The notes beneath the pieces were generated by a model, which ran no database searches, was not told where the DNA came from, and saw only the letters and a list, made by a program, of their open reading frames with translations. A DNA stretch of 64,000 nt, from assembly GCA_024636975.1 (NCBI GenBank), contig JAGXGA010000055.1, positions 1 to 64,000 of the forward strand. The letters run 5' to 3'. The stretch is from Mariniphaga sp. GTDB lineage: Bacteria > Bacteroidota > Bacteroidia > Bacteroidales > Prolixibacteraceae. Shown here one piece after another: positions 54,540-60,354 of the stretch (positions are counted from its first letter, which is position 1; each line of letters opens with the position of its first letter). Position numbers and translations under genes: made by a program.

Positions 54540-54870
54540 GTAAAAACACTGTGTAACCACGTAAATTACCGTAGAGCAGTTAAGCCCACCAGAGCACCTC
54601 CGCCTGAATACAAAAGTCTTTTATGCATTGGCAAAACCAAACCGGAGGAGCGCCCGTGTGCAGCGGTTTCCTAACCGCTGATTTGCTGCCACAAATTGAA
54701 GGAGAAGCATTAAGAAGCATTGCTGTTTTTATGAATCGTTCAGGATGAGGTTTACCTTTCTATCCGTCAGTCCGTTACCTGCCGGAAGCCCCATTTCCTG
54801 CATCGCCGATCGCTCAGCCGGCTGATGGACCAGTACATCCGTCTGAATGGATGGGAAGGCGTTCCAAAAA
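54540..54870 (+). repeat. Island repeat block 8 with collapsed hairpin (54661-54680)
   Basis: The hairpin element is reduced to CAGCGGTTTCCTAACCGCTG: a perfect 8-bp stem with a 4-nt loop, with every internal unit gone. The flanks are unchanged (GGAGGAGCGCCCG before; CTGATTTGCTGCCACAAATT and the CATCGCCGATCGCTCAGCCG module after). This gives the boundaries of the element directly. Confidence 0.85.
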
Positions 54871-54876
54871 CAAATA

Positions 54877-54961
54877 ATCAACTATAAAGTTTAAATCCTA
54901 TATAATAACTAAATATTATCAACTATAAAGTTGCATAATGTAAAAATACATCATATCTTTA
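54877..54961 (+). promoter_or_regulatory. Promoter with twin MqsA-like operators
   Basis: ATCAACTATAAAGTT is repeated perfectly at 54877-54891 and 54918-54932. Each contains AACT-ATAA-AGTT, an inverted repeat close in form to the AACCT-N-AGGTT operator known for E. coli MqsA. The second site overlaps TTG (54931-54933), which stands 20 bp before the -7 box TATCTTTA (54954-54961). Confidence 0.7.
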
Positions 54962-54980
54962 CACTGATTTTAACTTACAC

Positions 54981-55331
54981 ATGGCATCAAAACAAGAAGT
55001 TGAAACATATTTAAAGGAGTTAAAGGTGAAAATGAAAATTTTCGGCGTAATGTTTTTTGATGACCGCGGCAAGAATCAACAAACGCTGCACGATTTGGAA
55101 ATTTCACCTGCCAAACGTAAAGAAATTTTATATTCGTTAAATGCCGATGATTATTCGCAAGGTCCTTTAGACGAAAAGATGCACGGCATATTGCCTATGT
55201 GGGTTTTCGGCAAACGGGTAAAAAAGAAAGAAGTGTACATTAAAATAAGTATGGGAATAGAAAATAACGAAGCTGTTTGTATCTCGTTTCATATTGCCGA
55301 ACACCCTATGAATTATTCATTTAAAAAATAA
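54981..55331 (+). CDS. MqsR-like toxin
   Basis: A 116-residue protein that fits the MqsR type of RelE-fold ribonuclease toxins: an N-terminal helix, then LHDLEISPAKRKEILYSLNA, a middle segment with MHGILPMWVFGKRV, and the final strands KKKEVYIKISMG and AVCISFHIAE. MqsR cleaves mRNA at GCU. It lies five bases before the antitoxin gene, toxin first as in mqsRA, and its promoter has MqsA-like palindromes. Confidence 0.8.
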   Translation: MASKQEVETYLKELKVKMKIFGVMFFDDRGKNQQTLHDLEISPAKRKEILYSLNADDYSQGPLDEKMHGILPMWVFGKRVKKKEVYIKISMGIENNEAVCISFHIAEHPMNYSFKK

Positions 55332-55336
55332 ACATC

Positions 55337-56335
55337 ATGAAAAGTCCATTTACAGGTAAAGAAATGAGCATTGTAAAAGAGTGGAGAACCATGAGTTTTC
55401 GCAAAGACGAATTCAAGGTGTTGTTTCATTCGTACAAATGTGAAGATACAGGCGAACAATTCGAGGATGATGCATTTTCCCAGTTAAATTACAACCAATT
55501 GGTAAATCAATACAGGGTAAAATACAGTATTCCTTTTCCTGAACAGATTATTTCAATTCGCGAAAAATATAATCTTTCGGCGGCAAAGATGTCTGAAATA
55601 TTGGGGTTTGGCACAAATGGCTATCGCCAATACGAAGGCGGTGAAGTACCAAATCAATCTAACGCCAAATTAATTCAGTTGGCTGAAGACCCACATGAAT
55701 TTAAAAAGCTTGTTGATTATTGTACTATACAAGAACAAAAAGTTGTTAATAAAATTTACCGTACCGTTGAGAATTTATTAGAAGAACAAAAGAAGAAAAA
55801 ATTTGAGAAGCAACTGGAGAATTACTTTTTTGGTTCTTCCTTACCAAACACTTTAACAGGCTTCAAAACACCTAATTTCAGGAAATTCTCCGAAATGGTT
55901 GTTTATTTTACCGAGAAACTTGAGCCATGGAAAACCAAGTTGAATAAGCTTTTATTCTATGCTGACTTTATTATGCACAAGCAAACGGGGTTTTCAATGA
56001 GCGGTGTGCAGTATCGGGCCATTCCAATGGGGCCTGTACCCAAAAATTTCAACAGTATTTTTGAATATTTAGCCAATAAAGATGAACTGGAAATTTATTA
56101 TACCAATTTTGCGGATGGAGGAACAGGTGAGCAATTTAAGCCAAATCCGAATAAGGTTTTTGATAAGGGATTATTTACTGAAACCGAATTACAAATATTA
56201 GAGTCCGTTGCGGAAAGATTTAAAAACACTTCGACCAATGAAATAATTGAAATCAGTCATAAAGAAAAAGCATGGATTGAGAATAATGCAGAAAGAAAAC
56301 TGATTGATTATAATTATAGTTTTGAATTAAATTGA
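55337..56335 (+). CDS. MqsA-type HTH plus Panacea (SocA-like, DUF4065) antitoxin
   Basis: A 332-residue antitoxin in three parts. Residues 1-55 resemble the YgiT-type zinc finger of MqsA, but the zinc cysteines are mostly lost (SPFTGKEM, YKCEDTGEQF). Residues about 68-115 are an MqsA-like helix-turn-helix (IREKYNLSAAKMSEILGFG). Residues about 180-320 are a Panacea/SocA domain (WKTKLNKLLFYADFIMHKQT, YRAIPMGPVPKNF). Panacea (PanA) domains are known as promiscuous antitoxins paired with many unrelated toxins; pairing with an MqsR-like toxin is one such combination. Confidence 0.87.
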   Translation: MKSPFTGKEMSIVKEWRTMSFRKDEFKVLFHSYKCEDTGEQFEDDAFSQLNYNQLVNQYRVKYSIPFPEQIISIREKYNLSAAKMSEILGFGTNGYRQYEGGEVPNQSNAKLIQLAEDPHEFKKLVDYCTIQEQKVVNKIYRTVENLLEEQKKKKFEKQLENYFFGSSLPNTLTGFKTPNFRKFSEMVVYFTEKLEPWKTKLNKLLFYADFIMHKQTGFSMSGVQYRAIPMGPVPKNFNSIFEYLANKDELEIYYTNFADGGTGEQFKPNPNKVFDKGLFTETELQILESVAERFKNTSTNEIIEISHKEKAWIENNAERKLIDYNYSFELN

Positions 56336-56771
56336 GTATCAAATACACACCATTCCTTCACAGACAGATCAGCAAATATGGAATTGATAAAGGAATGAAT
56401 AAAGGCCAGTTGATAAATGGCCAGGTTAACTGTTAAACCCACCTGAACACCCCCGTCTGAATGCAACAGACGGGCAGGTCTTACTCCATCCATTCTTAGG
56501 TGAACGGCTCCATTTGGCCCCGCCATTAAACCAGCCTGCGACTCCGAAAGAATGTCTTCAAAAAGCCATACAATTTGAAAGAGAGGTCTTAATAAGTACT
56601 GCTGTTTTTACAACTTTCAGGATGAGGTTTACTTGCTGATTGACCAGTACCCCCGCCTGAATGAACGGGAAAGCGTTCTAAAAACACAAGGGTCTCATGT
56701 AGCAGCCATTATGCCTTTCCCTGAAAAGAACAGAAAATAAAAACAACCAGTCGCCGTCTAAATCCAACCCC
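56336..56771 (+). repeat. Island repeat block 9, no hairpin element
   Basis: It contains the second-type modules only: CAGACGGGCAGG, ATACAATTTGAAAGAGAGGT, TACTGCTGTTTTTACAACTT, CAGGATGAGGTTTAC, CCCCGCCTGAATGAACGGG, CATGTAGCAGCCATTATGCC. It then passes into the conserved promoter module at 56772. The hairpin element is absent, possibly deleted. Confidence 0.75.
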
Positions 56772-56826
56772 CAAAGCATCATTTGTTAATAATTGTTTTT
56801 TATCTTGCCTCTTAAATTTTAACTGA
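56772..56826 (+). promoter_or_regulatory. Conserved leader/promoter module, copy c
   Basis: CAAAGCATCATTTGTTAATA, TTTTTTATCTTG (TATCTTG at 56801-56807) and TTAAATTTTAACTGA. In this copy the module is followed by an R-M gene tail rather than by a RhuM or DUF1016 start, showing a deletion between them. Confidence 0.55.
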
Positions 56827-56828
56827 GG

Positions 56829-56956
56829 ATTCAATATTTTAATGAGCAAAAAGAAAAAGTCAGAACCATCAAATCCGAAATAGAAAAAGCCGTCAAATAA
56901 ATTGACCTGATGGTATATGAGTTGTACGGTTTAACGGAGGAAATAAAGATAGTCTA
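56829..56956 (+). pseudogene. C-terminal relic of a type IIG R-M gene
   Basis: The frame YFNEQKEKVRTIKSEIEKA, VK, stop, IDLMVYELYGLTEE matches the extreme C-terminus of Eco57I-type R-M enzymes (family ending ID-MVYELYGLTEEEI-IVE). The words just before match the last visible residues of the R-M gene at the window end (EDYFNEQK), so this is a tail of a close homologue. It has an in-frame stop (AAA TAA at about 56896) and a lost codon, and cannot be expressed as a useful protein. Confidence 0.75.
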
Positions 56957-56979
56957 AAACAGTTAAAACAATCTTTGTA

Positions 56980-57135
56980 ATGGCAGAAATAAGTAAAGAA
57001 TTAGAGGAAAAAATAAAAATACTGGTTAAACAAGGCAAGCCAATTGAGGCAGTTTCTTTGGTTCAGCAAGAATTACAACTTGGATTAAGAAATTCGAAAG
57101 AAATTGTTGATAAATATCGAAACGAGAACAAATGA
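56980..57135 (+). CDS. Small L7/L12 C-terminal-domain-like protein
   Basis: A 51-residue frame, MAEISKELEEKIKILVKQGK... ending NENK. The segment KQGKPIEAVSLVQQELQLGL, NSKEIVDKY resembles the C-terminal helix pair of ribosomal protein L7/L12 and the small L7/L12-like proteins annotated in many bacteria. Its stop overlaps the ATG of the RhuM gene at 57132 (ATGA), so the two were translated together. Function unknown; it lies in the place where RhuM operons elsewhere in this island have only a leader. Confidence 0.6.
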   Translation: MAEISKELEEKIKILVKQGKPIEAVSLVQQELQLGLRNSKEIVDKYRNENK

Positions 57136-57758
57136 ACGATTCAGAAATACTCCTATACCAAACTCAAGACGGGCAAACCAAAATTGATGTGCGCCTGGAA
57201 GAAGAAACTGTTTGGCTTTCGCAAGTGTAAATGGGCGAACTGTTTCAGAAAGAACGTTCAGTAATTACCAAACACATAAATAACGTTTTTAAAGAGGGCG
57301 AACTGGAAGAAAAAAGTAATGTGCAAATTTTGCACGTTAGTGGTTCCGACCGCCCTGTGAAATTTTATAGCCTTGATGTAATAATTTCGGTAGGTTACCG
57401 GGTAAAAAGTCACCAGGGAACAAAATTCCGGCAATGGGCAACCGCACGTTTAAAAGAATACATTGTGAAAGGTTTTACCATGAACGATGATTTATTAAAA
57501 CAAGCGGGCGGCGGAAATTACTTCGATGAATTACTGGCACGCATCCGGGATATTCGCTCGTCTGAAAAAGTATTTTGGAGAAAAGTGCTTGACATTTATG
57601 CCACCAGTATCGATTACGACCCTTCGCTGGAAATGTCGGTATTATTTTTTAAAACCTTACAGAATAAAATGCACTGGGCAGCGCACGGACATACCGCTGC
57701 CGAAATTATTTACAAACGGGTAGATTCGGGAAAGCCTCATTTGGGACTGAGCACTTAG
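57132..57758 (+). pseudogene. RhuM family protein with nonsense codon, 3-prime truncated
   Basis: From ATG 57132 the frame reads MNDSEILLYQTQDGQTKIDV, LEEETVWLSQV, then TAA at 57228-57230, then MGELFQKERSVITKHINNVF, in the same frame. The stop replaces the expected Gln (CAA to TAA) in LSQAQM-ELF. The body continues through EYIVKGFTMNDDLLKQ to KPHLGLST and stops at 57758, about 100 residues before the usual end. Translation could restart at ATG 57231. Sequence differs clearly from the 50365 copy, so these are independent acquisitions rather than duplicates. Confidence 0.82.
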
Positions 57759-57955
57759 CCTCCAATAAAGCGTTGCTTGCATATACTTTACTTCGGAGGG
57801 TATGTTGAACTAAACATTGCCACCTTTTATCAACTTAAAATTTAAAGGATTACCTATCGTGTTTTAATGGCATTTTTTACTACTGGAACATTTCTTTGTA
57901 ATGCACATTTTTTAGTAATCAGGAATGCAAAAAAAATGGCAACATCCATGCCCAA

Positions 57956-58560
57956 TTATGCAAGCATTACTAACAACCACGACCAATAATTCCAATAATT
58001 TTTGTACAGAGTTTGGATGTTTATTAAAGTTATAGATACATGTGCAGGTTTGTCCAAAGAACTCCAACTTTTTTTGGAATTAGTCGGACACAGGTTGACA
58101 CTGCCGTGCTTTCTTACAGTTGTGAGCCAGAAGATCTGCCAGGTCATGACTGTAATCGTTATTTCAATTGGTATTTTGGTAAGTACATCAGTCAGCCATT
58201 CACGTGGATTTACATCCTGAGCTTTGCAGGCTTCTATAAAAAAATGCAAAATCTTGCTGAAAACGGACACCAGTTCCTGAGCAAAGCGGACAGTAGTTCC
58301 TACTGAAAACGGACACCAGTTCTTGTTCAAAACGGACAAGTATTCCTGGGGAAAACGGACAGGTCGGCCGGTTCAAAAAGGACAGTGATTCTTGCTGAAA
58401 ATGTACACTATTCAAATCATCATTTATTTCCACCAGGCAACAGGCCGTTCTGTCCGGAAAAATCGGGTGTCCGCCATGAATATCTAATTGTACGGGTGGC
58501 ACAAATTGAACCGAAAATTCTCATGCCATTTTATTAAAAAATGGAACAGTTTGGACCGAA
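57956..58560 (-). mobile_element. Remnants of IS66-type and IS21-type elements
   Basis: On the minus strand, FFIEACKAQDVNPREWLTDV (about 58240-58180) is the C-terminal piece of an IS66 transposase. It continues after a frameshift as HDLADLLAHNCKKA (about 58170-58100; family form DLADLLPHNW). Next to it, 58255-58400 holds five direct copies of a GAAAACGGACA-C/G-AGTTC-type motif, like the multiple terminal repeats of IS21-family elements. No complete transposase remains. 57759-57955 and 58400-58560 contain no recognisable gene. Confidence 0.65.
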
Positions 58561-58564
58561 ATCA

Positions 58565-58727
58565 CTGGCATAAATCAAACCGAAATAACCAATCAGCCGA
58601 CTGATGAACCATTACGTTCGCCTAAATGAACGGGAAGGCTTTTCAAACAAAAGGGCTACATGCACCAACCGTCATGCTTCCCCTGAAACGAACAGAAAAC
58701 AAACAACCAGCCGCCCGCAAAATTCTG
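58565..58727 (+). repeat. Island repeat block 10, no hairpin element
   Basis: CAGCCGACTGATGAACCATT, CGCCTAAATGAACGGGAAGG, CATGCACCAACCGTCATGC and CAACCAGCCGCCCGCAAAAT, i.e. the second module set up to the promoter module at 58728. Confidence 0.75.
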
Positions 58728-58789
58728 CCCCAAAGCATCATAAGTTTAGAAATTCTTTTTATCTTGCTTTTAAAAATAAGCTGAACCAA
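58728..58789 (+). promoter_or_regulatory. Conserved leader/promoter module, copy d
   Basis: CCCCAAAGCATCATAAG, TTTAGAAATTCTTTTTATC (TATCTTG at 58760-58766) and AAGCTGAACCAAATG. It precedes the RhuM N-terminal relic and, further on, the second DUF1016 gene. Confidence 0.55.
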
Positions 58790-58873
58790 ATGGTTATGAA
58801 AAGAGAACCTTCAAAAAATGCTCCAGCACATACTGTACTAAAATTCACATTGCATCAGCAAAAAATTTTCTAA
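58790..58873 (+). pseudogene. RhuM N-terminal relic
   Basis: MVMKREPSKNAPAHTVLKF, then unrelated residues and a stop at 58873. The first 15 residues match the start of the RhuM gene at 50365 (MIMKKEPLKNTPAHVK). Only the first exon-sized piece of the gene remains, 38 bp before the DUF1016 start. Confidence 0.65.
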
Positions 58874-58911
58874 AAACATTCCGAAAGAAGTAATTTATTT
58901 ATTAAACAGCC

Positions 58912-60036
58912 ATGGACAGTTTTAAAGCCCTTGTTTCCAACATACAAGAATTGCATCAGCACTTACAGCAATCGGCTGCAAATGCGGTGAACCAAATGCT
59001 GACTATCCGAAACTGGCTGATAGGTTATCATATTGTTGAATTTGAGCAGAACGGAAAAGACAGGGCGGAATATGGGAAATCGCTATTGAAGTCAATTTCA
59101 GATAATTTGACACATATCAAAGGTCTCGATGAGAGAAGTCTTCGGAGGTTTAGACTTTTTTATCTTTATTATCCACAAATTGCAGATTCAATTCGGGGGT
59201 CGGTGAACCCCGTTTTTGAAGAAATTGAGATTCGGGGGTCACTGACCCCCATTTTGCCCGATACTGAGAAAGTGGGGTCAGCGACCCCACATTTGAAATC
59301 CGGGTTATTTGTGCCGGGTGAAAAAATCCTCAACAAACTTTCTTATACACATATCGAACAACTTCTTAGTATTGACGAACCACTCAAACGCACCTTTTAT
59401 GAAATTGAATGTATCAAAGGTGCCTGGAGCGTGCGCGAATTGAAAAGGCAAATCAACAGCCTGTATTACGAACGCAGCGGCTTATCTAAAAATCCCGAAA
59501 AGCTGGCAAAACTGGTTCAGCAAAAAACAAAACCTCAGGCTGGCACCGACATTGTTAAAAACCTTTATGCATTTGAATTTCTCGATTTACCAATTAAAGA
59601 AATAGTGGAGGAATCGGATTTGGAAAAAGCCCTGCTCGATAAGCTGCAACAGTTTATTGTTGAACTTGGTTATGGATTTTGTTTCGAAGCCCGCCAACGA
59701 CGCATACTGATTGGTGAAAAATATTATTTCATTGATTTAGTTTTTTACCACCGTATTTTAAAATGCCATGTCTTAATCGACCTAAAAATCGGGGAATTTG
59801 AACATGGTGATATCGGACAGCTAAATACCTATTTGAATTTCTTTAAAGAAGAGATTAGTGAACATGGGGATAATCAACCGGTAGGCATTCTGCTGGTTGC
59901 GGAAAAAAACCATGCCCTTGTTAAGTATGCCACTGCCGGTATGGATAAAAATCTGTTTGTGCAAAAATATTTGCTAAAACTCCCCGATGCCAAAATACTG
60001 CAACAACAAATTGAAAAGGAACTAAAGGAATTGTAA
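58912..60036 (+). CDS. DUF1016 (YhcG-like) PD-(D/E)XK nuclease, copy 2
   Basis: A 374-residue protein with DUF1016_N (about residues 5-95 and 130-185, with AVNQMLTIRNWLIGYHIVEF and YGKSLLKSISDNL) and the YhcG nuclease domain (about 215-370; YYFIDLVFYHRILKCHVLIDLK with D and D-x-K). It belongs to a different subgroup from copy 1: identity is low outside the motifs. Residues about 95-125 are an insert whose DNA consists of three short palindromes. Function is not established; a role with R-M or TA defence genes is inferred from neighbours. Confidence 0.9.
   Translation: MDSFKALVSNIQELHQHLQQSAANAVNQMLTIRNWLIGYHIVEFEQNGKDRAEYGKSLLKSISDNLTHIKGLDERSLRRFRLFYLYYPQIADSIRGSVNPVFEEIEIRGSLTPILPDTEKVGSATPHLKSGLFVPGEKILNKLSYTHIEQLLSIDEPLKRTFYEIECIKGAWSVRELKRQINSLYYERSGLSKNPEKLAKLVQQKTKPQAGTDIVKNLYAFEFLDLPIKEIVEESDLEKALLDKLQQFIVELGYGFCFEARQRRILIGEKYYFIDLVFYHRILKCHVLIDLKIGEFEHGDIGQLNTYLNFFKEEISEHGDNQPVGILLVAEKNHALVKYATAGMDKNLFVQKYLLKLPDAKILQQQIEKELKEL
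59195..59289 (+). repeat. Three GGGGTC-N3-GACCCC palindromes inside the DUF1016 gene
   Basis: GGGGGTCGGTGAACCCC (59195-59211, imperfect), GGGGGTCACTGACCCCC (59234-59250, perfect 7-bp arms) and TGGGGTCAGCGACCCCA (59273-59289, perfect 7-bp arms). Centres are 39 bp apart, so the reading frame is kept. They encode RGSVNP, RGSLTP and GSATP between the two protein domains. Confidence 0.9.
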
Positions 60037-60354
60037 AATGAAACGACGCCGTTCGCTCAGCCGGCTAATGGACCGGTACGCCCGCCTGAATGAACGGGAA
60101 GGCGTTCCGAAAACAAAGTGGTAATACGCACCAGCCGTTATACCCCTCCCTGAAACGAACAGAAAACAAAAAACCTGCCGCCGGCTAAATTCTGTTCCAA
60201 TCTTTTATTTTATTCTATTCCGGATAAAAATTTCCTTTCCTTCCTATAAAAAAGCAATCCTTTGTAAAAAAACAGCAGCTTAAACTTTATAATCACCGGG
60301 AATCTTTTAAATTTAACCTCTTTAAATAAACGCCATAAAAATTAACCCTTTAAT
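60037..60354 (+). repeat. Island repeat block 11, then promoter region of the R-M gene
   Basis: CGACGCCGTTCGCTCAGCCG, ACGCCCGCCTGAATGAACGG, GGAAGGCGTTCCGAAAACAA and GCACCAGCCGTTATACC up to about 60190. From 60190 to 60354 the DNA is unique and AT-rich with no gene; TTTGTAAAAAAAC and TTAACCTCTTTAAATAAACG are possible promoter surroundings but no exact consensus box is seen. Confidence 0.75.

Noticed and set aside
45798-54680. The repeated CTGCCCGACT / ATTCAGGCGGGC units as a CRISPR array
   Set aside because: Units are only 10-14 bp, directly adjacent or separated by a few fixed bases, and there are no unique 30-bp spacers or cas genes.
43600-60354. A classical chromosomal integron
   Set aside because: No tyrosine integrase is visible, the common blocks are too long (250-600 bp), and the GTTRRRY/RYYYAAC core sites of attC are not present in a consistent position. 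A cassette-like mechanism remains possible but not this one on present evidence.
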